From positions 1 to 16,795 of the forward strand of contig CAZLKN010000060.1 in the NCBI GenBank assembly GCA_964560135.1: a stretch of 16,795 nt of DNA, written 5' to 3'. This document shows, one piece after another, positions 9,401 to 14,771 of the stretch (within the stretch, counting starts at the first letter, position 1; the number at the start of each line of letters is the position of its first letter). This stretch comes from CAZLKN01 sp964560135 (GTDB lineage Bacteria; Actinomycetota; JAICYB01). The notes under the pieces are model-generated. The model made no database searches and was not told where the DNA came from. It worked only from the letters and a program-made list of their open reading frames with translations. A program made the translations under genes and the position numbers.

Positions 9401-9970
9401 GACGACCTCCGGTCCTCCAAGCGCGACCTGATGAAGGTCGTCCGGGCCACCGAGGAGAAGATGCGGGAGATGCTCGTGGCCGCCACCGACGACGCCGCGG
9501 AGCGGTTCCACGAGGTCATCGGTCTGCTGTTCCCCGAGGGCGACGGCCGGATCCGGCTCGTGGGATCCGACGACCCGCTGGAGGCGGGTGTGGAGATCGA
9601 GGTGCGCCTCGGCCGCAAGGGCCACCGGCGACTGTCGTTCCTGTCCGGCGGGGAGAAGGCGCTGGCGGGCCTGGGTTTCCTGTTCTCCCTGCACCTGGCC
9701 CGTCCCACGCCGTTCCTGGTCCTCGACGAGGTCGACGCGCCGCTGGACGACGCCAACCTCGGCCGGTTCCTCAGGCTGATCGACTCCCTGCGGACCAAGA
9801 CCCAGGTGATCGTGGTCACCCACCAGAAGCGGACGATGGAGCGCGCGGACACCCTCGTCGGGGTCACGCTGAACCCCGACGGCTCTTCGCGGGTGATCAC
9901 CCAGGACGTCCGCGAACACGTGGAGCTCGATGCGGCGCCGCAGGCCGCATCCGCCGGCCAACCGTCGTAG
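6491..9970 (+). CDS. smc: Chromosome partition protein SMC
   Basis: 1159 residues, normal for bacterial SMC. The dimeric ABC-type ATPase, with ScpA/ScpB, compacts and segregates the chromosome. The N-terminal head has the typical opening MHLESVTLRGFKSFADRT and Walker A GPNGAGKSN (31-39). Coiled coils rich in Glu, Arg and Ala run about 165-500 and 650-940, with a hinge between about 505 and 640. The C-terminal head has the signature LSGGEKALAGL (1051-1061) and Walker B FLVLDEVDAPLDD (1075-1087). The GTG at 6491 is chosen because homology starts exactly there and TATCCT lies 7 nt upstream; the frame is open further upstream but that part has no SMC similarity and is antisense to the exported-protein gene. 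The usual rnc-mutM genes are not upstream; ftsY follows 11 nt after the stop. Confidence 0.98.
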   Translation: MHLESVTLRGFKSFADRTQLELEPGLLAVVGPNGAGKSNLIDALIWCLGTLSTRALRAERMEDVIFQGTEKRKALGMSQVVLAFDNTTGTFPLDFTQVQIGRTLYRDGASEYTINGTACRLLDVQELLSEAGIGRELHAVVAQGQVDEIVGSRPEELRSFVEEAAGISKHRRRKERALRKIEHVEQDLSRVADLASELRRQLRPLQAQADQARRHQEITERLREIRIRQLVGELEQLSEERRRALQARDGAAHELETSRERLEALRAERAAAEERLDASRKQASGMRRGLEHLRSAQASGLRAVVMLRERAHQRPDQRRREALVQKLSLLDAEEAEVRTSLDTTASWIVEREQELRSVRDRRAALQDEATARTERLTALRDELAGIDAEARAVSEAQVAARAEAAGAGERYDRASDRIGRLAQQADTIREEIERLDADGGRASLTVERLEAERREAETAFEEAEAKLRTIESEAAVLGGRLESLRVARDMTASRRKGAEALRTEFGVELGARGVLGDMVKVASGLEVAVEAALGPAVDALVVAGAKLADALHRAEEHEKDVLIASTMPSGGSRPAIPGARPLVDVVEVAGWLRGTVESLLADTYLADDLSGAVELSERHPDATFVTPRGHVLRRRGVSRPARSGVVQASLGIIAGLERTQESVRRLEGERSRWTTNRDRRRRDLDRLGKELEEARSTLHEIEGRIAAAADRLRELRAEEHAGELEREIAGRDREERLRRAETTATRKEDLARREAELRGQETELARAAEEASRRLEQLEQGARNLDEGLTELLTTKASLEERFRNIGRSREELRAEQASEEAPPTDPEDLQAAEAMLAALDGFVSRAEARVREMLAAEEAFEEELRKVSGEASRLEVQAASLEPRSLHAAETVTRLDVRLEEVGSRLAREFEIPPARAREEFPPAPDAEALKTEERRLDAEVRRMGPVNPLAAEEIVELEDRRTFLEAQLDDLRSSKRDLMKVVRATEEKMREMLVAATDDAAERFHEVIGLLFPEGDGRIRLVGSDDPLEAGVEIEVRLGRKGHRRLSFLSGGEKALAGLGFLFSLHLARPTPFLVLDEVDAPLDDANLGRFLRLIDSLRTKTQVIVVTHQKRTMERADTLVGVTLNPDGSSRVITQDVREHVELDAAPQAASAGQPS

Positions 9971-9973
9971 CCT
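9968..9973 (+). promoter_or_regulatory. Possible -10 element (TAGCCT) before ftsY
   Basis: TAGCCT overlaps the TAG stop of smc and ends 8 nt before the ftsY ATG. No Shine-Dalgarno precedes ftsY. A secondary leaderless promoter is possible besides read-through from smc. Confidence 0.35.
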
Positions 9974-9981
9974 GAAGCCCG

Positions 9982-11250
9982 ATGCCCGACACGCTGCCCG
10001 CGACGATGCTCGCCGTCCTCCTGCTCGGAGGACTGCTCGCCGTGTGCACCTGGGGCGCCCGACGGTGGGGGACGCGGCCCGCGCCGGATCCGCTGGTGCG
10101 CCTGCTGCGGCGGGTGCGAACCGAGGAGGACGGGATCCTGCTGCTGCGGGTCGGCGACGGTGAGGAGCGCCGGCGACGCCGGCTGTTCCGCCGCCGCGAG
10201 CAGGAGGCGGCGGAGGCGGTTGAGCCTGGTGCGGTCGAGGAGGCCCCGCAGGCCACCGAGGAGGTCGAGGCGCTGCCACCCTCCGACCGTCCGCGCATCG
10301 ACCACGTCGCCTTCGGAGGCGTCGACGACGGCGGTGAAGGCGCAACCCAGGGGCGTGTGCGGGGCCGCTTCCGTGAGGCGATGCGCAAGACCCGCGACTA
10401 CCTGAACCGCGACGTGCGGGAGGCCTTCGGGGAGGGGCCCGTCCCCGAGGCCTTCGAGGACCTCGAGGACATCCTCGTCCGCGGAGACGTCGGGGTGGCC
10501 ACGGCCACGGTGCTGTCCGATCAGCTCCGGGAGCTGGGACGCGACCTCACCTCCGACACGCTGCCCGCCGCGCTCAAGCAGGCCATGCGGTCCACCCTCG
10601 AGGACGCCGACCGGCGCCTCCGGGTCCACACCGACGGGCTGTCGATCTGGCTCGTGGTCGGGGTGAACGGTACCGGCAAGACCACGAGCATCGCCAAGCT
10701 CGCCCGCCTCGCCTCCCGTCAGGGATTCCGGGTGTGTCTGGCGGCGGCCGACACCTTCCGGGCCGCGGCGATCGACCAGCTCGAGACCTGGGCCGAGCGG
10801 GTGGACGTGGACATCGTCCGCCAGCATCCGGGGGCCGATCCGGGCGCGGTGGTGTACGACGCCGTGGCCTACTGCAAGGCGCGTGGCCACGACCTGCTCA
10901 TCGTCGACACCGCCGGACGCTTGCACACCCGCAAGCCGTTGATGGAGGAGCTGCGGAAGGTGAAGCGGGTCATCGACCGCGAGCCGGAGCTGCTGACCGA
11001 GTGTCTGCTCGTCCTCGACGCCACCACCGGGCAGAACGGGATCGCCCAGGCGAAGGCGTTCGGGGAGGCGGTGGATGTGACGGGTCTGCTGCTGGCGAAG
11101 ATCGACGGAACCGCGAAGGGCGGCATCGTCTTCTCCGTCGAGCGCGACCTGAAGATCCCGGTGAAGGCCGTGGGAACCGGCGAGGGAGCCGCCGATCTGG
11201 ATCCCTTCGACCCGGATGAGTTCGTCGATGCCCTGTTCGAGGAAGGATGA
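9982..11250 (+). CDS. ftsY: Signal recognition particle receptor FtsY
   Basis: 422 residues. FtsY receives ribosome-nascent-chain-SRP complexes at the membrane through a GTP-dependent complex with Ffh. A hydrophobic N-terminal segment (about 7-24) suggests membrane anchoring and is followed by a charged linker (40-125) instead of a long acidic A domain. The N domain spans about 128-215. G-domain motifs are GVNGTGKTT (227-235), ADTFRAAAIDQL (256-267), DTAGR (309-313), LDATTGQ (345-351), AKIDGTAKGG (372-381, where TKLDGTAKGG is usual) and the closing GTGE...DLDPFDPDEFVDALF. The ATG at 9982 lies 11 nt after the smc stop with no Shine-Dalgarno. The gene is probably in an operon with smc and the following lipoprotein gene, which begins 4 nt after its stop. 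Confidence 0.97.
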   Translation: MPDTLPATMLAVLLLGGLLAVCTWGARRWGTRPAPDPLVRLLRRVRTEEDGILLLRVGDGEERRRRRLFRRREQEAAEAVEPGAVEEAPQATEEVEALPPSDRPRIDHVAFGGVDDGGEGATQGRVRGRFREAMRKTRDYLNRDVREAFGEGPVPEAFEDLEDILVRGDVGVATATVLSDQLRELGRDLTSDTLPAALKQAMRSTLEDADRRLRVHTDGLSIWLVVGVNGTGKTTSIAKLARLASRQGFRVCLAAADTFRAAAIDQLETWAERVDVDIVRQHPGADPGAVVYDAVAYCKARGHDLLIVDTAGRLHTRKPLMEELRKVKRVIDREPELLTECLLVLDATTGQNGIAQAKAFGEAVDVTGLLLAKIDGTAKGGIVFSVERDLKIPVKAVGTGEGAADLDPFDPDEFVDALFEEG

Positions 11251-11254
11251 CGAC

Positions 11255-11740
11255 ATGCGCCGTGCCATGCTCGCTCTGGCCGTGCTCGCCCTGACCGCAG
11301 GCTGCACCACCGACCCGCAGGTCGACGCCACGCCGACGCCCGGAGAGCCGACCCCGTCGCCCACGCCGGAGGTCACCCCGGATCCGGCCACGGACCCCGA
11401 GGCCTTCGTCGAGGTCTTCATGCGCAACCGCCTCGACGGGGACGCCGAGGCCGCCGAGAGCGTCCTCGGCCCCCAGGCCAAACGGCAGTACGACGAGACC
11501 GACGGCGGCCTGCGGCTGGTGGCCGAGGACGACCCGACCTTCGACCGCTGGGAGCTGCTGTCCCTGGAGGCGATCGACGCGAGCTCGCTGGAGGCCCAGG
11601 TACGGGTGTACGAGACCTACGAGGACGCCGGCGAGACCTCCTCGTTCGTGGAGGTGCTGTTCGTCGGATCCGGCCCGGACCACACCGGTGAGACCCAGCC
11701 GCTGGTGGTCCGGGGCGCGCTGCGCCGCGACGACGGGTAG
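11255..11740 (+). CDS. Small lipoprotein of unknown function
   Basis: 161 residues. The ATG at 11255 has a strong Shine-Dalgarno GGAAGGA (11241-11247, 7 nt spacer) that lies within the end of ftsY. Residues 1-16 are a short signal peptide ending in a lipobox LTAGC with Cys17 as the likely lipidated residue; position -3 is Thr rather than the usual Leu. A Pro/Thr-rich linker (26-46) follows, then a domain of about 110 residues. Its opening (DPEAFVEVFMRNRLDGDAE) and length recall NTF2/SnoaL-like domains of actinobacterial lipoproteins, but this is a guess. It is probably translated from the smc-ftsY transcript; a hairpin follows its stop. Confidence 0.88.
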   Translation: MRRAMLALAVLALTAGCTTDPQVDATPTPGEPTPSPTPEVTPDPATDPEAFVEVFMRNRLDGDAEAAESVLGPQAKRQYDETDGGLRLVAEDDPTFDRWELLSLEAIDASSLEAQVRVYETYEDAGETSSFVEVLFVGSGPDHTGETQPLVVRGALRRDDG

Positions 11741-11743
11741 GCA

Positions 11744-11759
11744 GGGGAACGGCTTCCCC
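11744..11759 (+). terminator. Hairpin after the lipoprotein gene (no T-tract)
   Basis: GGGGAA (11744-11749), loop CGGC, TTCCCC (11754-11759) form a perfect 6-bp stem starting 4 nt after the lipoprotein stop. There is no T-run, so it may be a T-less terminator, an attenuator or an mRNA processing site before the tandem secreted genes. Confidence 0.4.
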
Positions 11760-11793
11760 GCGTCGAACCTCCGAGGTGAGGAGGTGGTGCGCG

Positions 11794-12465
11794 ATGCGCA
11801 AGCTCTGCGCGGTGACGCTGCTCGCTGTGGCCTGGACCGTGCTCCCGGCCGTCCCGGCGGGGGCCGACCTGAGCCAATGCGCGTTCCCGGCGGCAACCCT
11901 GTTCCCCGGCGACTCGGTGACGATCCACTGCGAGGCCGTGAACAACGACGTCGCGGACGCCACCTTCCTGTACTTCGTGAAGCAGGACTCGATCCAGGTG
12001 TTCGACGCCGACGGCAACGACGTGACCGGGACCGCCGGCGGCGACACGTTCCTCGGGTTCTTCCGCCTCGCCCTGCGCACCCAACCGGTGCTCGCGGCGC
12101 GGTTCCCGCCGGGCCAGGACCCGCCGCAGGAGTCCGACGACATCGACATCGCGAAGCTGCCGCGGGACCTCTACCGCGGGATGTGCGCCGACCGCCGCCT
12201 GACCGAGCTCACTGGGGACCCGGCGAACCTCGACCCCACCCACTGCCGCATCGGACGCGTCCGCGCCCAGGAGCAGCCGATCCCCGTCGGCGGGTTCGAC
12301 CGCCGGGGCTTCGAGCTGACGCTGACCATGCTCGACCAGGGGGACCAGACCGCCTTCGCGGGCTGGGGGATCGGCTTCACCCACGTCTTCCGGGCCCTGG
12401 TGGCGGCGTTGAACGACTGCCCGGACCACTGCGGGGCCGACCTCGAGGCGGTGTACGAGCGATGA
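11794..12465 (+). CDS. Secreted six-cysteine protein, paralog A
   Basis: 223 residues. The ATG at 11794 is preferred over an in-frame GTG at 11776 because GGAGG (11780-11784) lies 9 nt before the ATG and the signal peptide (1-24, MRKLCAVTLL...PAGA) then starts normally. The mature protein has six cysteines (29, 46, 131, 151, 209, 213), all with counterparts in the next gene, implying three disulphides in an extracellular domain. Shared blocks are FVKQDSIQVFD, LGFFRLALRTQPVL, CADRRLTELTG, HCRIGRVRA, LTLTMLDQGDQ, FAGWGI and a C-terminal YER. I recognise no known family. The stop overlaps the start of paralog B as ATGA, so the two are co-translated and may form a heterodimer. Confidence 0.88.
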   Translation: MRKLCAVTLLAVAWTVLPAVPAGADLSQCAFPAATLFPGDSVTIHCEAVNNDVADATFLYFVKQDSIQVFDADGNDVTGTAGGDTFLGFFRLALRTQPVLAARFPPGQDPPQESDDIDIAKLPRDLYRGMCADRRLTELTGDPANLDPTHCRIGRVRAQEQPIPVGGFDRRGFELTLTMLDQGDQTAFAGWGIGFTHVFRALVAALNDCPDHCGADLEAVYER

Positions 12466-13139
12466 TCGCCAGGATGCTGGTCGTGGCCGCGCTCGCGGCG
12501 GGGCTGATGGTCCCGGGTCCGGTTGCGTCCGCTCAACTGCCGGGGATCTGCACGGTGTTCGTGCCGCCGTCGATCTCGCCGGGACAGACGATCACAAAGG
12601 ACTGCCTCGTGTACACGAGCGGGTCGCTCACCGACGAGACGGCGTGGACGTTCGTCCGCCAGGACTCGGTCCGCGTCTTCGACGAAGGCAACCAGGAGGT
12701 GTCGCGGGACGACCCCGACTGGGAGACCTACGTGGGGTTCTTCCGGCTGTCGGTGTCCACGCAGCGGGTGCTCGTGGCCGGGGATCCCGGCGACGGCGAG
12801 GCAGGCGACCTCGACCTGGCGCCGCTGCCGGGTGCCGTCCGCCCGTACCGGCCGGTGTGCGTGGACCGTGAGCTCACCGACCTCACCGGGGGTGAGACGG
12901 CCGAGGAACTGGACGCCGACGGCTGCCGCATCGGACGCATCCGCGCTGTGGGCACCCCGTACCAGGTGCGCGCCTACACGGTGTCGCTGACGATGCTCGA
13001 CGAGGGGAACCAGTCGCGCTTCGCGGGCTGGGGGATCCAGTGGTCGGAGATCCAGCGTCACGTGATCCCGGCCGTGCGCGACTGCGGCGAGGCCTGGACG
13101 TGCGACGGGGGCCCGGCCCCCGGCACCTACGAGCGCTAG
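12462..13139 (+). CDS. Secreted six-cysteine protein, paralog B
   Basis: 225 residues starting at the ATG of the ATGA overlap with paralog A. The signal peptide covers about 1-24 (ending PVASA) and the mature chain begins QLPGIC. The six cysteines (30, 48, 133, 155, 208, 214) match paralog A in order and spacing. Corresponding blocks are FVRQDSVRVFD, VGFFRLSVSTQRVL, CVDRELTDLTG, GCRIGRIRA, VSLTMLDEGNQ, FAGWGI and the terminal YER. The pair clearly arose by tandem duplication and has since diverged. Function is unknown. Its TAG stop lies in a CTAG that also serves as stop codon of the convergent GroES-like gene. Confidence 0.88.
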   Translation: MIARMLVVAALAAGLMVPGPVASAQLPGICTVFVPPSISPGQTITKDCLVYTSGSLTDETAWTFVRQDSVRVFDEGNQEVSRDDPDWETYVGFFRLSVSTQRVLVAGDPGDGEAGDLDLAPLPGAVRPYRPVCVDRELTDLTGGETAEELDADGCRIGRIRAVGTPYQVRAYTVSLTMLDEGNQSRFAGWGIQWSEIQRHVIPAVRDCGEAWTCDGGPAPGTYER

Positions 13140-13492
13140 AGGTACAGGCCGGTCCCGCCGTCCATGCGCTCGGAGGCCACCGCGTGGGCCTCACGCTCCC
13201 GCAGGAGCAGGTACTCCTCGCCGCGGATCTCGGCTTCCAGACCCGACTCGGGGAGCATCAAGATGTGGTCGCCGGGTTCGATGTTGCGCACGTTGGGTCC
13301 GACGGCGACGACCTCGGCCCAGATGCAGCGGCGGCTGGCCTCGTTGGCGGTGGCGGGGATGAGCAGGCCGGCCTTGGTGCGCCGCTCGCCCTCACTGCCC
13401 GGACGGCGGACGAGGACGCGGTCGTTGATCATGCGGATCGAGGACCGGGCCTCGGCCGCGTCGGCCGGACGCAGGTGCGCTGGCTTCTCCAT
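13136..13492 (-). CDS. groES: GroES-like co-chaperonin (Cpn10 family)
   Basis: 118 residues, longer than the usual 95-100 because of an N-terminal extension of about 18 residues and a C-terminal tail of about 15. The Cpn10 core runs from SIRMINDRVLVRR (18-30) through the likely mobile loop (about 34-55, TKAGLLIPATANEA) to AEVVAVGPNVRNIEPGDHIL (59-78) and EYLLLREREAHAV. The family caps the GroEL chamber. No groEL is beside it, so it could be a second, specialised copy; the loop lacks the typical GGIVLPD sequence. The ATG at 13492 follows TAATCT by 6 nt with no Shine-Dalgarno, which fits a leaderless mRNA. The gene converges on paralog B with stop codons sharing CTAG. Confidence 0.85.
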   Translation of the reverse strand: MEKPAHLRPADAAEARSSIRMINDRVLVRRPGSEGERRTKAGLLIPATANEASRRCIWAEVVAVGPNVRNIEPGDHILMLPESGLEAEIRGEEYLLLREREAHAVASERMDGGTGLYL

Positions 13493-13498
13493 GGGCCA

Positions 13499-13504
13499 AG
13501 ATTA
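13499..13504 (-). promoter_or_regulatory. -10 element (TAATCT) of a likely leaderless promoter for the GroES-like gene
   Basis: On the minus strand TAATCT is followed by TGGCCC and then the ATG. The 6-nt distance and lack of a Shine-Dalgarno suggest leaderless transcription. No clear -35 is visible. Confidence 0.5.
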
Positions 13505-13538
13505 GCGCGGGCGCTGGGCTGTCGGTGGGAGGGGGTAG

Positions 13539-14102
13539 GTCGACGAGGCGGACGTGAACCGGTTCCTCACCGACCTGGCGGTGGAGCACAAGGTGGCTGC
13601 CCCGACGCAGAACCAGGCCCTGTGCGCGCTGCTGTTCCTCTACGGGCGGGTGCTGGGCCAGCCGCTGGGTCCGCGCCCCTGCGCGCCCATCTGGACGGGT
13701 CCGCCGACTGCACGGCCGCGACTTGGCTGCTGGGCACGGCCGGGTCCCCTTGCCCGCTGCCCTGGCGCGCATGTGCACCGCCACCACCAGCACCCGACGG
13801 TGATCCAGAAGGCACTCCGTCAAGCTGCCCGCCGGACCGGCATCGCCAAGCACGTCACCCCCCATGTGCTGCGTCACTCGTTCGCCTCCCACCTGCTCGA
13901 TGACGGCTACGACATCCGGACGGTCCAGGAGCTCCTGGGACACGACGACGTCCGGACGACGATGATTTACGCCCACGTGCCGAACCGGGGGGGCCTGGGC
14001 GTCCGCAGCCCCCTGGAGGGTCTCGGTTCCTCTGTCGCTAAGCAATATCCCGCCCCCGGGGGCCGCATAAACACGCGGGGGCCGGGACAATCCCGCTGGT
14101 AG
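13539..14102 (+). pseudogene. intI: Integron integrase (IntI), decayed
   Basis: Four pieces of an integron integrase lie in order but in different frames. First, 13539-13668, after an in-frame TAG, gives an N-terminal part (FLTDLAVEHKVAAPTQNQAL, LFLYGRVLGQPL). Second, 13676-13693 gives PLRAHL. Third, 13696-13773, reached by what looks like a 1-bp deletion, gives GRVRRLHGRDLAAGHGRV then PLPAALARM, an IntI-typical stretch. Fourth, 13779 onward gives RHHQHPTVIQKAL, HVLRHSFASHLL with catalytic His/Arg (13863-13874), LGHDDVRTT, and MIYAHV with the tyrosine nucleophile, ending in NRGG-GVRSPL, an IntI hallmark. About 120 residues including the box I arginine are missing between pieces one and two, and about 40 between three and four. 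The extreme N-terminus is also lost. A catalytically dead remnant is near certain. It is transcribed toward the cassettes. Confidence 0.92.
14052..14063. repeat. 12-bp GC palindrome at the 3' end of the intI remnant
   Basis: GCCCCCGGGGGC is a perfect 12-bp palindrome near the end of the integrase remnant. A further GGGGGCCGGG (14077-14086) could pair with CCCGCCCCC just upstream to make a larger stem. There is no T-tract. It could terminate intI transcription or be part of attI structure. Confidence 0.35.
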
Positions 14103-14122
14103 GCAGTGACCCATCCGAGCGC

Positions 14123-14128
14123 TATGCT
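14123..14128 (+). promoter_or_regulatory. Possible cassette-array promoter -10 (TATGCT)
   Basis: TATGCT lies between the intI remnant and attI, directed into the cassettes, 15 nt upstream of an ATG with a good Shine-Dalgarno. It matches the TANNCT form seen at smc, ftsY and groES. No -35 is evident, so this is a weak call for an integron Pc-type promoter. Confidence 0.35.
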
Positions 14129-14129
14129 G

Positions 14130-14172
14130 CCTGGAGGAGTGATATGCGGGTCTGTATAAGTAGGAGTTATCC
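14130..14172 (+). other. Candidate attI recombination site
   Basis: The core GTTATCC (14166-14172) is the exact reverse complement of the R'' box GGATAAC of the first downstream attC, which marks the left end of cassette 1. The outer limit of attI cannot be set; the region is bounded loosely. It sits about 64 nt after the integrase stop. Confidence 0.65.
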
Positions 14173-14290
14173 GGACCGGCGCTTCCGCGTGCCAGGGACC
14201 GCCGACGATTCCGTCGCCTCACGCCATCATGGCAACCCGAACGAGATGCCGCTGTTGTCGGCGAACGCCAGATCACAAGACCAGCTCTGA
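14144..14290 (+). CDS. Short ORF starting inside attI (48 residues)
   Basis: The ATG at 14144 has a strong Shine-Dalgarno GGAGG (14133-14137, 6 nt spacer). The frame crosses the attI core and continues into cassette 1, ending at TGA 14288-14290. It begins MRVCISRSYPDRRFRV and matches nothing I know. Its 3' part overlaps the reversed gene on the other strand. The layout recalls ORF-11 within attI1 of class 1 integrons, which boosts translation of the first cassette gene; the ribosome entry site rather than the peptide may be what matters. Confidence 0.4.
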   Translation: MRVCISRSYPDRRFRVPGTADDSVASRHHGNPNEMPLLSANARSQDQL

Positions 14291-14514
14291 CGGGACAGCA
14301 ACGGTGTCCCATTCCAACGGGACTGCACATTCGCGTAGACCACCCTGGCCGGAGGGTCCCCAAACCTTGCGGCATAGTGCGCGATGCAATCCGATGCCGG
14401 GCGTGACGTCGCGAGACCACTCAGAGCCACGGCGAAGCTAACACCAAGGCCGAGTAGGACGGCAAGAGCCAAGAGAACTGAACGCACGGTGCTCGATAGT
14501 CTCTCCTGAGTCAC
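14227..14514 (-). CDS. Cassette 1: small secreted or membrane protein, reversed orientation
   Basis: 95 residues from GTG at 14514-14512, with AGGA 7 nt upstream on the minus strand; an in-frame GTG nine codons later is an alternative start. Residues 11-32 form one hydrophobic segment (signal anchor or signal peptide), followed by a domain of about 60 residues with two cysteines (43, 80) and the ending DNSGISFGLP. No family is recognised. It is the only gene in cassette 1 and runs against the array, so it needs its own promoter; a TACGCT hexamer on the minus strand at 14555-14550 is a candidate -10. Reversed cassette genes are known but are the minority. Confidence 0.6.
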   Translation of the reverse strand: MTQERLSSTVRSVLLALAVLLGLGVSFAVALSGLATSRPASDCIAHYAARFGDPPARVVYANVQSRWNGTPLLSRQSWSCDLAFADNSGISFGLP

Positions 14515-14660
14515 TTTGAGTCCTGACTCTCACGCTACCGTCCATTTGGAGCGTACCTCCGCACGAGCTCCGCATGCTCGCCACTGGATTCGTGGAGCGC
14601 CTCAACCATCGACTGGGGAGAAGTACTCCAGCACCTGTGAGCCCCGAAGGTTGCGGCGCC

Positions 14661-14765
14661 GGATAACTCGGCGATGAAGCCGGCCACGCCACGCCGTTGC
14701 GTCCTCGTGGGAAGCTGGAGTATGGAAGGCGTGGTCGAGGCGGCTTATCGCCAGGGTCGTTATAC
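14661..14765 (+). other. attC site 1 (105 bp)
   Basis: R'' GGATAAC (14661-14667) and R' GTTATAC (14759-14765) bound an imperfect inverted repeat. The left arm GGCGATGAAGCCG pairs with CGGCTTATCGCC in the right arm with one extra G, the kind of extrahelical base typical of attC, and further in CCACGCC pairs with GGCGTGG. Cleavage is expected between G and TT at 14759/14760. Confidence 0.88.
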
Positions 14766-14771
14766 GTGGTG

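Noticed and set aside
7508..11481. Very long open frames on the minus strand (about 945 and 1060 codons) across smc and ftsY
   Set aside because: They are antisense to two certain genes and have Arg/Pro/Gly-rich, low-complexity translations caused by GC-rich codons; no domain is recognisable.
11688..12461. Starting paralog B at an upstream in-frame codon inside the lipoprotein gene
   Set aside because: The ATG at 12462 gives a clean signal peptide and ATGA coupling; the upstream part is an out-of-frame read of paralog A.
13539..14102. Calling the recombinase remnant a phage or XerC/D-type integrase
   Set aside because: LHGRDLA-x-GHGRV-x-LP-x-ALAR, RHH-x-HPTVIQKAL and NRGG-x-GVRSPL are IntI-type features, and attC sites follow directly.
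14438..14692. An 84-codon minus-strand frame overlapping attC 1 and cassette 1
   Set aside because: It would cross the cassette boundary and overlap the better-supported reversed gene; composition is not protein-like.
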